Shown here: positions 22,102-31,000 of the stretch, piece by piece | How the letters are laid out: every line of letters starts with the position of its first letter | Position numbering within the stretch: the first letter of the stretch is position 1 | Assembly: GCA_963580285.1 (NCBI GenBank) | Contig: OY757011.1 | Span: 198,913,644-198,977,643 of the forward strand | Reading direction: 5' to 3' | Length of the DNA stretch: 64,000 nt | DNA from: Lucinisca nassula | Taxonomy: Eukaryota > Mollusca > Bivalvia > Lucinida > Lucinidae | The notes under the pieces: model-generated | What the model was told of the DNA's origin: nothing | What the model saw: only the letters and a program-made list of their open reading frames with translations | The model's database searches: none | Position numbers and translations under genes: made by a program

Positions 22102-22963
22102 GTAATTCCTCTTTGACAAACCCTCTCTTAGGTGCAGGAGATTTCAAATAATAAACTCTTATTCCCTGCGTTATAATATGATAGTCAATCTTATGAATAT
22201 CAACAGACCATACTGGGTCAGTAGCCCTTCTCTTTCCACCACCTTCTAATTCTCCAGGTTGATACAAATATCTAACATTTGCATTAGGACAAATTTCAGC
22301 ATCAACTTTTCTTGTTATAATTGGAGGAGGTTTTTTCGTCTCCTTATTTAATGCTTTAATAACATCAGATAATCTCTTAACCCATTCTCTGTTTCTTTTT
22401 TTAGTATCAATCTCTTTAGCATACTGATAACCAAACAATCTTTCTGCTAAGGTTCTATTAAATCTTTCTACTATTCCTTGGTCTCTGTGTATTTCTTTTC
22501 TACCTCTTCTTATTTTGGTATTATGCTTTTCCATCAAAGTTGAAACGGAACTCATAAATTCTCTACCAGGGTCAACTTGCAATAGTTTAGGATACTTCAA
22601 ATGTCTTTTATAAATCTTCTCAAAAGCATTTGCAACTTCTTTACTATCTTTCGACGTCAAAGGTTCGGCTTCTTTATATCTTGTTCCAATATCAACCACT
22701 GTTAATGCATACTTGTATGTTTTTCTACCAATAGTATCGTGAGGTAAAAACAACAAATCAGCCTGATGAACTTCATTCTCTGCAGACACATCAAATTTTG
22801 GTCTTATTATTCTCTTAGGTGCAGGTAAATATATTTGCCAAATTGCTTGTTTCTTTAAGAACTCTAATGCTTGTTTCTGACTAACCTTTGCTTCTTTTGC
22901 TAATTTACTAACTGCTGAGTGTCCTTTCCAGAAACCTTTTGGACTATAGTATATCTTCTCCAT
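22064..22963 (-). CDS. INT: Polinton DDE integrase (rve family)
   Basis: The 299-residue integrase would insert the element with a 6-bp staggered cut, matching the ATATAT duplication. The catalytic triad is visible: D69 in QADLLFLP, D131 in QVDPGREF, and E166 in GIVERFNRTL, giving the D-D-35-E arrangement of retroviral-type integrases. The N-terminal ~60 residues are helical and basic (SKLAKEAKVSQKQALEF). The C-terminus (PVWSVDIHKIDYHII...GFVKEELLIV) resembles the usual SH3-like or chromo-type tail. It overlaps POLB at the 3' end and is divergent from the 114-aa gene, whose start is 36 bp away. Confidence 0.93.
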   Translation of the reverse strand: MEKIYYSPKGFWKGHSAVSKLAKEAKVSQKQALEFLKKQAIWQIYLPAPKRIIRPKFDVSAENEVHQADLLFLPHDTIGRKTYKYALTVVDIGTRYKEAEPLTSKDSKEVANAFEKIYKRHLKYPKLLQVDPGREFMSSVSTLMEKHNTKIRRGRKEIHRDQGIVERFNRTLAERLFGYQYAKEIDTKKRNREWVKRLSDVIKALNKETKKPPPIITRKVDAEICPNANVRYLYQPGELEGGGKRRATDPVWSVDIHKIDYHIITQGIRVYYLKSPAPKRGFVKEELLIVPADTHTRMS

Positions 22964-22999
22964 TTATTTATATTTAAGAAAATTTTATAAACATAAAAA

Positions 23000-23344
23000 A
23001 TGTCAAACAACAATATTCAAAATATCTCAACTGATGAATTTGAAGCGTTGTTAAAAGAACAAAGTCAATTTAGCACAAAGAAATGGACTGATTTAGAAAT
23101 CAACAACATTTATACAATCACTGACTACAGAACAATTGACACAGACAATGGTGTGAGTGTAATTTTAACTCTCAAAGACAATGGTGAAGTATGGAGTCCT
23201 GCACATCTCACAAAGAAGATAGAAGGTAAAGAACCACCATTTTATGTAAGACCACTTGGTTTGAAACCATGTAAGAATAATAAAAAAAATAAATATCATG
23301 CTTATGATTTAGTTTTTCCAAAGAAAGATTATGTCAAAAAATAA
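23000..23344 (+). CDS. conserved-looking Polinton protein, 114 aa, possible OB-fold
   Basis: The function is unknown. The central pattern WTDLEINNIYTITDYR..., GVSVILTLKDNGEVWSP and FYVRPLGLKP suggests a small beta-barrel, which would fit a single-strand DNA-binding protein for replication. That is inference only. The C-terminus is lysine-rich. It shares a short A/T promoter spacer with the integrase and ends 10 bp from the convergent 141-aa gene. Confidence 0.6.
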   Translation: MSNNNIQNISTDEFEALLKEQSQFSTKKWTDLEINNIYTITDYRTIDTDNGVSVILTLKDNGEVWSPAHLTKKIEGKEPPFYVRPLGLKPCKNNKKNKYHAYDLVFPKKDYVKK

Positions 23345-23354
23345 ATTTTTTTAC

Positions 23355-23780
23355 CTACATCAACTTCCAAGCAACAAATCCTGTCAATGCCATACCACCA
23401 ACAACAAATGCAATCTCTCTATTTTTCTGGTCTTCTGATGGAGTGTAAAAATCACTTAATGTAGGTTTTGGTGTGGATAAATTATCTGGTAATTGTTTTC
23501 CTGTAATATAGTAATACTGTTTCATAGCAGTATCAACATCACTGAACTCATTCAAAGCATGACGTTCCTTTTTTAACTGTTCATTAATAAAATCCAATCT
23601 TTCTGTTCTCTTCTCATTCCACGCAGTTGTTGCTGATTCTAATTGTTCCATCGCTTTATCATGCCTCTTTCTCTCTTCATCACTATTACTACCCATATGT
23701 GAAAATAAATAATTACTACCTGAAAAGGCTAAGGCGTTTGTAATTGCTCCTCCAACCATTAATGCTACTGCACTTGCCAT
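23355..23780 (-). CDS. Polinton membrane-associated protein, 141 aa
   Basis: I do not recognise the family. A small hydrophobic N-terminus (AVALMVGGAITNALAF), a charged coiled-coil-like middle (DEERKRHDKAMEQLESATTAWNEKR) and a C-terminal hydrophobic segment (IAFVVGGMALTGFVAW) indicate a membrane or virion-membrane protein. It begins after 'tataaaaATG', the context shared across this element, and is the last gene of a minus-strand cluster with the next three. Confidence 0.65.
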   Translation of the reverse strand: MASAVALMVGGAITNALAFSGSNYLFSHMGSNSDEERKRHDKAMEQLESATTAWNEKRTERLDFINEQLKKERHALNEFSDVDTAMKQYYYITGKQLPDNLSTPKPTLSDFYTPSEDQKNREIAFVVGGMALTGFVAWKLM

Positions 23781-23810
23781 TTTTATATAATGGAAAAAAA
23801 AATATTAAAA

Positions 23811-24047
23811 TTACTTCATAATATCTGCAGGAATAATACCTTGCTTAACAAGCATATCCTTTGTTGCCATTGCAAGTAATATATCAATTGACAACATACC
23901 AATATCTGTCATATTAAAATCTACTTTTGGTGCTGGTCTTTTCAATAGTTTTCTACCTAATTCTGAATATCCAACAGTTAATACAGTTTCCACTCCAGCA
24001 TGATATAACATGTTTGCAATTTGTTTTCCGTCTATTGAGGTTGTCAT
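23811..24047 (-). CDS. small Polinton protein, 78 aa
   Basis: Function unknown. It is mostly helical with an amphipathic hydrophobic C-half (TDIGMLSIDILLAMATKDMLV). It follows the gene at 24,075-24,422 in the same direction with a short A/T spacer and the 'attaaaaATG' start context. Confidence 0.6.
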   Translation of the reverse strand: MTTSIDGKQIANMLYHAGVETVLTVGYSELGRKLLKRPAPKVDFNMTDIGMLSIDILLAMATKDMLVKQGIIPADIMK

Positions 24048-24074
24048 TTTTAATGAGAATATTATTTTTTTAAA

Positions 24075-24422
24075 TTAATTAAATTCAAATGGGTCAATTT
24101 CTTTTTGTTGTATAATAGGTGCAGGTTGTTGCATCATAGGTTGTTGTGGTACAACTTGTTTAGACTTGTACATATACAATCCTATTCCAACAACTCCAAC
24201 TGTTATGCATAATGGTATATAATTTTTGTATATATTTATATTCTGTGAATTTGGAGAGCCGACTTCATCATCTTTTGTTATAGATTTTAATTCCATGTTT
24301 TCTTTCTTTATAGTATCAGTCTCCTTTCTTCTTAATTCTGCATTTCTTTTTCTTGCTTCTGCACCTTTCTTACCAGCAACTACTCGTCTTGGGTCTTTTG
24401 TTTTAACTTCACTATCACTCAT
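24075..24422 (-). CDS. Polinton protein with basic N-terminus and one membrane segment, 115 aa
   Basis: The N-terminal third is strongly basic (DPRRVVAGKKGAEARKRNAE), as in DNA-condensing or nuclear proteins. A single hydrophobic segment (YIPLCITVGVVGIGLYMY) and a Gln/Pro-rich tail follow. A virion-core or membrane-anchoring role is possible. Its start overlaps the end of the upstream gene by 8 bp, suggesting one transcript. Confidence 0.62.
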   Translation of the reverse strand: MSDSEVKTKDPRRVVAGKKGAEARKRNAELRRKETDTIKKENMELKSITKDDEVGSPNSQNINIYKNYIPLCITVGVVGIGLYMYKSKQVVPQQPMMQQPAPIIQQKEIDPFEFN

Positions 24423-24894
24423 TATCTTTTTCTAAGGGGATATTTTCTTTTTTATTAAAATCAATATGTCTTGCTGTTGTTAGCATTGCAGTTAATGGAG
24501 CAAGATACATTCCATATCTATAATACAATTCACAACACGAACTTGTCAAAGCGTGATTGATAAAAGGGTCTTCCTCTAAGTCTTGTATCAGTTTAGGTGG
24601 ATTAACAACATTGAAATACTTTGATACACCCATAACGTATGAGCTAATGAAAGAATTACCCAATGTCTTAGTCATACTTGCTCCCAATCTTGCTTCATAT
24701 CTGCAGTAAAGTTTGTTTATTTGTTCTGCTGTCATTGTATCAATGTCTGATAGTTGTAAGTCTTTACCAAGATACTGCTTACTACCACCACCAGCAACAA
24801 TGGCTGATAATCGCTCACGTTTTGTTTCTTGTTCATTATTTTCTACATAAGTGCTTTCACATTCAATGTCTTGTAATAATTCTTCAGCATTCAT
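24415..24894 (-). CDS. Polinton protein, 159 aa, unknown function
   Basis: The start at 24,894 (MNAEELLQDIEC) is preferred over an upstream ATG because it has the 'aaataaaaATG' context. The protein is acidic at the N-terminus, then helical (TMTAEQINKLYCRYEARLGASMTK), with a C-terminal Cys/Tyr-rich stretch (SSCCELYYRYGMYLAPLTAM). No family is recognised. It leads the minus-strand cluster that runs down to 23,355. Confidence 0.62.
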   Translation of the reverse strand: MNAEELLQDIECESTYVENNEQETKRERLSAIVAGGGSKQYLGKDLQLSDIDTMTAEQINKLYCRYEARLGASMTKTLGNSFISSYVMGVSKYFNVVNPPKLIQDLEEDPFINHALTSSCCELYYRYGMYLAPLTAMLTTARHIDFNKKENIPLEKDNE

Positions 24895-25137
24895 TTTTAT
24901 TTTATGTAATTTATTTTTTATTTTTAAAAAAATAAAACATCGCATATCCGACTATTGATAAGATTGCAGTGTTTGTTATGATTATTGATAAGATTGCAGT
25001 GATTGATAATATTTCTAACAGCATTGTTTTTTAGTATTGCTATTTTACTTAAAACATTACTTAAGATTTGCTATAGCATTACTTAAGATTTGCTACAGCA
25101 TTGCATAAACATTACTTAATCATTGCTAAAAAAATAA
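24895..25137. promoter_or_regulatory. A/T-rich intergenic region with direct repeats
   Basis: 'attgataagattgcagtg' occurs twice (near 24,955 and 24,985) and 'cattacttaagatttgct' twice (near 25,060 and 25,079), with further 'cattactta' and 'cattgc' words. It lies between the ATPase stop and the start of the 159-aa gene, so it is the natural place for that cluster's promoter. Confidence 0.5.
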
Positions 25138-25767
25138 TCAATCAACCAACCAATAACCAGTAGGCTGGTCAGTCTTCAAAATTAACTTACGATGCTTCTT
25201 TTTTTTCAGTTCTTCTTTTATTCTCTGTCGTTCTTCCAAAGTAGGAATAACATCATTCTCTCTTAAACAATTTTCAAAACTATCTCTATCTTTTGTGTAG
25301 AACATGCATAACCATTTTGTTTGTTCTCTTAAATCTTTTAACACAGAATTATATCTCTGCGAAATAACCCACACTGATTGTTCTGCATGCCTACCAGAAA
25401 ATGCTAATTCTGATAACATATCTTTTTTCTTTGTTAGTTCTTTCGTTGCACTGCAATCATCAATAATGTAGAGAGTAGAATGACCAGCATATTTATTAAA
25501 GAACATTCTTAGTAGTTCTTGTAATTTCTCTTCATCATTAATAATAGGATTAACAATTATAAGATTCTTTGTTTTAGGTTTCCTGACATCACCAATCCAC
25601 TCACGATTTTTATAAGCCTTGTTCCATTGAATGGTTGGGCAAAGTATAACAATATGTTTAAATACTTGACGATATTCCTCTTCCAAAAGGTCAAGGACAA
25701 ACTCTGTTTTCCCGCATCCAGTTTGACCACATATAATAGCACAATGAGGATATTTTGGTAGTTCCAT
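25138..25767 (-). CDS. ATP: genome-packaging ATPase (A32/FtsK-HerA type)
   Basis: This 209-residue P-loop ATPase has Walker A GQTGCGKT (residues 14-21) directly after a beta strand (HCAIIC) and Walker B TLYIIDD (98-104). A following SGRHAEQSVWVISQRYNSV matches the region after Walker B in viral packaging ATPases. In Polintons and related viruses it pumps DNA into the capsid. The C-terminus is lysine-rich. It sits just downstream of the capsid gene on the same strand (23-bp gap), and the frame is intact. Confidence 0.9.
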   Translation of the reverse strand: MELPKYPHCAIICGQTGCGKTEFVLDLLEEEYRQVFKHIVILCPTIQWNKAYKNREWIGDVRKPKTKNLIIVNPIINDEEKLQELLRMFFNKYAGHSTLYIIDDCSATKELTKKKDMLSELAFSGRHAEQSVWVISQRYNSVLKDLREQTKWLCMFYTKDRDSFENCLRENDVIPTLEERQRIKEELKKKKHRKLILKTDQPTGYWLVD

Positions 25768-25790
25768 TTTTATTTGTAAAAAAAAAAATA

Positions 25791-27056
25791 TTAATAACTG
25801 ACTTCTTTAAATCTACCATCTTCAAAGTTGATTTGTGCATCTTGTATAACAAACAAATAAAGATTGATTGGTTCATCTGCTCCTGCTTCTTTCGTTATTT
25901 GTATTGTGATACCTTCTGATGCATTTTCAATTCTTCTTCCAGAACCATGAAGTGTATTATCATCAGTTGAACATAAATCCAACCATAAAGCATACCTGTT
26001 CGTTAGATATTTTTCTATTGTTGTATCTGTAAAATATAAATCTTTAACGACCATACTTGTTTCTTTGTTTCTTTTTGAATTCAAAGCAAAGAATTTATTT
26101 ATTTCGTCCCACTGTTGGTACGATTTCATTCCTTGACTGTACAGTTGATTCGGAATCCCTTCTATTGTCATTTCCACTTTTGTAATTTCTTGATTATAAT
26201 ATTCGTCTGTGCTGGTCCTTTCAGAATCTTCGAATAGCATAAGAATACCTTTCATACTTCTTGCAGGAACATTTAGATTGATATTCCATAGTGTATCAGA
26301 TTTGTTTTTAGTTATTTTTCTGTGTCTTAGTATTCTGTCATACAAAATAACCATTTTACCATCAACTTGCTGTCTTATTTGTCTTGCTAATTCAGTATCA
26401 GAAACAATATCAAATTCCAAACAAATATTTTTGATTGTATAAGATGAAGTTGCATCGCCTGATTTAATTACTTTATTATAATCATTGAATGTAAGTTCAT
26501 ATTCAAGTCTATCACCGAGTCCTGCTTGATAAAAAGGTATATGGGTTTCCAATAATTCAAAATCAAGTGGGATACAAAATCTATTACCAAATGCTTTTGC
26601 GATGGCTTTATCTTCTTTATCTTCTGCTGCGTTTTCTGCACCCACTCTATGTTTCAACATGTTCTCTTTGCCAACGCCTTGATATACCATATTTACACGT
26701 TCTGTAATAGACTTCCATAAATCAATATAACAATGATAGATGTCGCTGTCATCAATTGACATGATTTCATTTCCACTAATTCTAATTGTTGTTTTCTTAA
26801 TTATTGCTCTTCCTATGTTTTGAAATATAGTTGCATTTACATCTCTAGAGGTTAGTTCAATTTCAAATGCTAATCTGACTGTTCTGGGAACAATAACATC
26901 ATTACCACTTAGATTAGGAAATCTCACTAACAATTGTTGATTTTGGTCAATAGTTGACGGATTATTGGTTATCACTACACTTTGACGGATGCCTCTCACA
27001 CCTCGTGGTTCTCTTATTTTTCTGTAAGGGTTTAATTTATTTCCGTAAGCTGACAT
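25791..27056 (-). CDS. MCP: putative major capsid protein (double jelly-roll)
   Basis: This 421-residue protein is rich in beta-strand patterns. A segment at 160-190 (FCIPLDFELL...IPFYQAGLGDRLEYELTF) closely follows the loop-strand pattern of the first jelly-roll end in nucleocytoplasmic and Polinton capsid proteins (IPLxF...ALPxxAL...). It lies next to the packaging ATPase, as expected for a capsid operon. It is shorter than some Polinton capsids. It would form the hexameric capsomer shell. The assignment rests on pattern and position, so a structure prediction is decisive. It starts 45 bp from a divergent gene. Confidence 0.7.
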   Translation of the reverse strand: MSAYGNKLNPYRKIREPRGVRGIRQSVVITNNPSTIDQNQQLLVRFPNLSGNDVIVPRTVRLAFEIELTSRDVNATIFQNIGRAIIKKTTIRISGNEIMSIDDSDIYHCYIDLWKSITERVNMVYQGVGKENMLKHRVGAENAAEDKEDKAIAKAFGNRFCIPLDFELLETHIPFYQAGLGDRLEYELTFNDYNKVIKSGDATSSYTIKNICLEFDIVSDTELARQIRQQVDGKMVILYDRILRHRKITKNKSDTLWNINLNVPARSMKGILMLFEDSERTSTDEYYNQEITKVEMTIEGIPNQLYSQGMKSYQQWDEINKFFALNSKRNKETSMVVKDLYFTDTTIEKYLTNRYALWLDLCSTDDNTLHGSGRRIENASEGITIQITKEAGADEPINLYLFVIQDAQINFEDGRFKEVSY

Positions 27057-27101
27057 GTTTTTATTAAAAGATAAAAAATATTTTTAAATAATATATAAAT
27101 A

Positions 27102-28457
27102 ATGGCTGAATATGAAAATCCTGAGTATGATAAGGATGATTATGATGAAGAAGCAGAAACATCTTTTACAGATGAAGAAGAGTTTCAGAGAACATTAAAT
27201 AGTCAGTTTGCTGGTTTGAATGATTTAACCGGTGATGATAGGAAAACTCTGTTTAATAGCATAGGTCAAAAAATGATAGATAGATTTTACGAAAGGAATG
27301 AAGAACCTAAACGTAAAATCAAAGGTTTGTCTCTCAAGAGTGATGGTTTTGGAAGGCCAATGTTATATGTTAAAGATGAAGGTGGAAAGGATATTGCATT
27401 AACACATTATCGTTCCAATGCACCAGATAAAATAGCAACATTTTTATCATTTAATACTTTGCAAAGGAAATATGGTCTTGATTTTGTTAGGAATGTATTA
27501 GGTGTAGATGATTTTAAACCAACTGCTACAAGACTTAAAGAAGGTAGAGCTGAGTTTAGAACTTTAACAGAGAGAGAAAACCAGTAGAGAGAGACACAAT
27601 CTGATTTATTATCAGAAAAATTCAAGAATCTTGATAATGATGTATCATCACAACAAGAAGCACAAGAACTATTAGAAACTGCAAATAATGCAGAAACATC
27701 TGTGAAAACATTAGAGACATCATTCATTGAAAGTGTTAGTAGTGAAGCAGGAACACAAACAGATTGGACAAAAAGAGAGATTGATGGAATAGCAAATGCA
27801 ATGACAACAGTCAAAGAAGAGATAGCAAATGAATTGGCTAAACTAAATGAAACAAATAAAGACTTAGCAAAAGAAAATACAAAATTAGAACAAGCTAAAG
27901 CAGACAATGATGAATTTCAAATAGAAAGGATAAGTAGTCGAATCAAAGAGTTAGAAAGTGAGAGAAGTGCAAGATTGGAAGTTATTAATGTTAATAAAGA
28001 AAAACTACGTAGTCAGGTAAATAGAATCAAAGAGACTATAAACAAAGTATTAAAAGAAGACACTACATTGGGTGAAAGAATTAGAACATTATTCAGAGAA
28101 CAAGGCATTACAATTGTTAGTGTTTTAACTGCTTTTGGAATGATTATTGGTGTTATTGTTGAGGCTGTTATTCCTACTGGTGGTGGTACTACTTCAACCC
28201 CTCCTTCTCCACCAAAAGGTGGTGTTAAAGATTGGGTTAAGAAACAATTATCAAATCTTGGTAAATTACTTTCTACCCTTGCAGGAAAAGTAGCTACTGC
28301 ATTACCAAGTGTTATTGGTTCTATTGTGTCTTGGTTGTTGTCTTCTGTGGGTAAAGTTGTTAATTGGTTTGGAGAACATCTATGGGCATTAGTTGTATTG
28401 GTTGCTGGATTATTATATGCATCTGTCAGAGAGTTTATAAGAAAAAAAAGAACTTAA
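27102..28457 (+). pseudogene. large Polinton membrane protein interrupted by an in-frame TAG
   Basis: The frame from 27,102 stays open to 28,457 except for TAG at 27,585-27,587 (codon 162). The first part is acidic (DKDDYDEEAETSFTDEEEF). After the stop come a coiled coil rich in E/K/N (~200-310) and a hydrophobic segment (ITIVSVLTAFGMIIGVIVEA). A proline/glycine linker and two further hydrophobic or amphipathic stretches follow (ALPSVIGSIVSWLLSSVG, LWALVVLVAGLLYASV). The downstream half is well preserved, so the stop is a recent mutation or is read through. Function unknown, probably virion-membrane related. It ends overlapping the convergent gene by 4 bp. Confidence 0.7.
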
Positions 28458-29736
28458 TAAATTTCATACATAATTAATAGTCCAATTGCAATACTACCAA
28501 CTATTAATGCTGTTTTGTTGTCTTCATGTTGTATTGCTTCTTTCTTTTCAACGGGTTCTGGTAGAGATTTGATTTTTGTTTCCTGATGTTTTGGTTCTGG
28601 TAGAAATTTCTTTGTTTTTGTTTCCTGATGTTTTGGTTCTGGTAGAGATTTCTTTGTTGGTGTGCCTTGTATAGTTGCAGGTTGTGTAGTAGGTGCAACA
28701 GGTTTAACATTTACATCACTATTGAAACCAAGTGTTTGATTTTCTGTTGCAATTACAATTTTATTATTATATCCAGCGATAGTGCCAATTTGTAAAATCA
28801 TATCACTGGGAGACATATATAATCCAATACCATAAACAAAATCTACTTTACTTCTTGCATATTTGAGTGTGTTTTGATATCTTTGTATTTGACTTGGTAA
28901 ATCAACTGGACTATTAATAGCGTCTTCAATGTTAGCAAGAAATTGTTTCTGAGCATCAAATCCTGTGCCTATTTTTAGTATTTCTACACGTGTTTGAGAT
29001 TGTGCTCCTAATAGAGCCCATACAAACATTCTAATACTTTCGTTAATTCGTTCAATACCTGTTTTTGTGAAGCCTTCTGATTTGTCTAATATAAACATTG
29101 TCCAGGCGTCACTTATATCTACTGTATGTTCTATTTTATCATTTGGATTAAAGAATGGACCTTCACTTCGATGTTCTTGTCTGTATTTTCCATCTGGTTT
29201 AAAATATTGTGTGTAACTCCCTAGACCACTGCATTTAGAACTACTTTCTAATTTTTGACGCCAATCTGTATTAGGTGAAACATGAATTCATTGCATAACT
29301 TTTGATAGGTTGCTTTGTCGTATGGGTTTTTGTAATAACAAAATGATTCATCTGTCGGTAAAGGTGTTTCAAGTTCTTTCAAAATACGAGCAATACAATA
29401 ATAAACATGAAATGTATATACTGTTTTAGTTAGTCCTGAAGTGTTTTGCAAATGGTCTTGATAACTTACTCCACATCCTGCAGTGGCACACCAGACAGCA
29501 AAATTTAATTGACATTGCCACCAGTCAAATGATGAATGAAGCCATGTATTCCACGGTTCATTGGTGTTTAATGTTGGATTTTGATAGTTTTGAAATAAGT
29601 CGGGAAACGTTACTGGAAAATGGTCGTCTTTGTTAACATAAATCGTTTGTTTTATAAGTTCAATATTCTTTTCGGTATATTTAGTATTGGGGTTATATGA
29701 TGCATTGGGATTGTACTTGAATTCTTTAGGTATCAT
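28454..29736 (-). pseudogene. Polinton structural-type gene with a frameshift near 29,280
   Basis: Two minus-strand ORFs, 29,736-29,248 and one ending at 28,454, are parts of one gene. The second frame is open upstream of its first ATG (29,098) as far as ~29,282, exactly where the first departs from a plausible sequence, so a 1-2 base indel lies near 29,275-29,285. The N half is Trp/Cys-rich (SFDWWQCQLNFAVWCATAGCG). The C half ends with three LPEP(K/V)-type repeats (LPEPKHQETK units) and a C-terminal membrane segment (TALIVGSIAIGLLIMYEIY). Function unknown. Confidence 0.7.
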
Positions 29737-29767
29737 TTTTATTATTGATTATATATAAAAAATAAAA

Positions 29768-30406
29768 ATGTATCATACAATTTCGAATATTGACAAGGCA
29801 ATAAACTTGCAACAATACATTGATAACAGAGATGGGAATAAACGTATTGGTTTGAAATCTATAACATATGGTGTTGGATGGTATAATGTTGTTGATGAAT
29901 ATTTGCAGAAGACTGGAGAGAGACCTCATAAGATTATAGATGGTTATTATAGTTTCCAACAAATAGCAGATTTATTTCAAAGTAATAATATTACATTATC
30001 TGTAAATGAAACAAATGGAATTGCTTCTTTAATTACACCGGATGAATTGAAGATAAGCAAGGGCTTAAAACAAATGTTGGGGTTTGGAAATAAGCGAAAG
30101 TTTACTGTTAATGAAACTCATTATGGTGAGACTGTAGATTTTGCTGTTTATAAATCATTGTATGTTCATTTGGAACAGATTAATACTTCAAATAATTATT
30201 TAGATGGTATGCCGAGTACTGTGTTGGCTGTTGTTCCAGTGGAAAATAAAGAGTTTGGAGAGATAACAACAGTGAGATTTGAGCATCCAGAATATAAGTG
30301 TTTGGTGAATGATGCTATAGCAGAATTGAAATTAGAAATCAGGGATGAAAATAACAACAAGGTAATTAATCATCTACCAATTAATTGCGTTTTGGAAATT
30401 ATATAA
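29768..30406 (+). CDS. putative Polinton penton/minor capsid protein (212 aa)
   Basis: The protein alternates short beta strands and turns: KRIGLKSITYGVGWYNV, IDGYYSFQQIADLF, ELKISKGLKQMLGF, AVYKSLYVHLEQI, PSTVLAVVPV, AELKLEIRDENN. This is like the single-jelly-roll minor capsid proteins accompanying Polinton capsids. The assignment is by strand pattern and context and needs structure prediction. It is divergent from the broken gene at 28,454-29,736 with a 31-bp A/T spacer, and carries the shared 'aaataaaaATG' start. Confidence 0.55.
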   Translation: MYHTISNIDKAINLQQYIDNRDGNKRIGLKSITYGVGWYNVVDEYLQKTGERPHKIIDGYYSFQQIADLFQSNNITLSVNETNGIASLITPDELKISKGLKQMLGFGNKRKFTVNETHYGETVDFAVYKSLYVHLEQINTSNNYLDGMPSTVLAVVPVENKEFGEITTVRFEHPEYKCLVNDAIAELKLEIRDENNNKVINHLPINCVLEII

Positions 30407-30419
30407 TTATAATAAAAAA

Positions 30420-30974
30420 ATGAGTATATTTGGTGCTAAGAGAAAACACGTAGATGCATTGGGGCTGAAACAAGAAATATTTAATATGAGAAGTCAAGCA
30501 TTTACACAAATAAATACTTTGAATGATAGACATACAGAACTTCAAAATAGAGTTCGGGATATACATCTCAATCATCGGTTGTTATACAATAAAGTTGAAA
30601 ATACGTCAGACAAAAAATTGATAAGCATCTGTGCAGAGAGCAAAGGACCATTGCAGAAGAATGAAGTGTTTAGTTTTGGTAATGGTGGTAGAGAGGTAGG
30701 TGTTGGATATGTGATGAACTTTTCAGGTCAAATATTGGGTGTGGGGTTATCGAGTAAAAGAATAAGAGGTGATGTATCTGTTGTTGTTTCTATAAATGGA
30801 AATCCACAAGCAGGATATGGTATATCATTGAATGATATTTTAAGGAAACACGATAACTTTGCTACACCGTTAAAGGTTAGGGCTGGTGATGCGATTGATT
30901 TTGTTTGTCAGACTAATAATGCTACATGTGTTAATACTGTGGCTTCGATGATAATTGAATTATTTATTGAATAA
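30420..30974 (+). CDS. Polinton protein with coiled-coil stalk and beta-rich head (184 aa)
   Basis: The first ~65 residues form a coiled-coil-like helix (LNDRHTELQNRVRDIHLNHRLLYNKVE). The rest is glycine-rich beta structure (FSFGNGGREVGVGYVMNFSG, ILGVGLSSKRI, SVVVSINGNPQAGYGISL) ending SMIIELFIE. A trimeric fibre or spike architecture is a reasonable guess. It follows the putative penton gene by 13 bp in the same direction, consistent with a vertex protein. I know no family name for it. Confidence 0.58.
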   Translation: MSIFGAKRKHVDALGLKQEIFNMRSQAFTQINTLNDRHTELQNRVRDIHLNHRLLYNKVENTSDKKLISICAESKGPLQKNEVFSFGNGGREVGVGYVMNFSGQILGVGLSSKRIRGDVSVVVSINGNPQAGYGISLNDILRKHDNFATPLKVRAGDAIDFVCQTNNATCVNTVASMIIELFIE

Positions 30975-31000
30975 AAAAAATATATGTTATTAAGAAAAAA

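Noticed and set aside
24895..24945. Upstream ATG at 24,945 for the 159-aa Polinton gene
   Set aside because: The added 17 residues are A/T-driven lysine/isoleucine codons in the leader. The ATG at 24,894 matches the shared start context.
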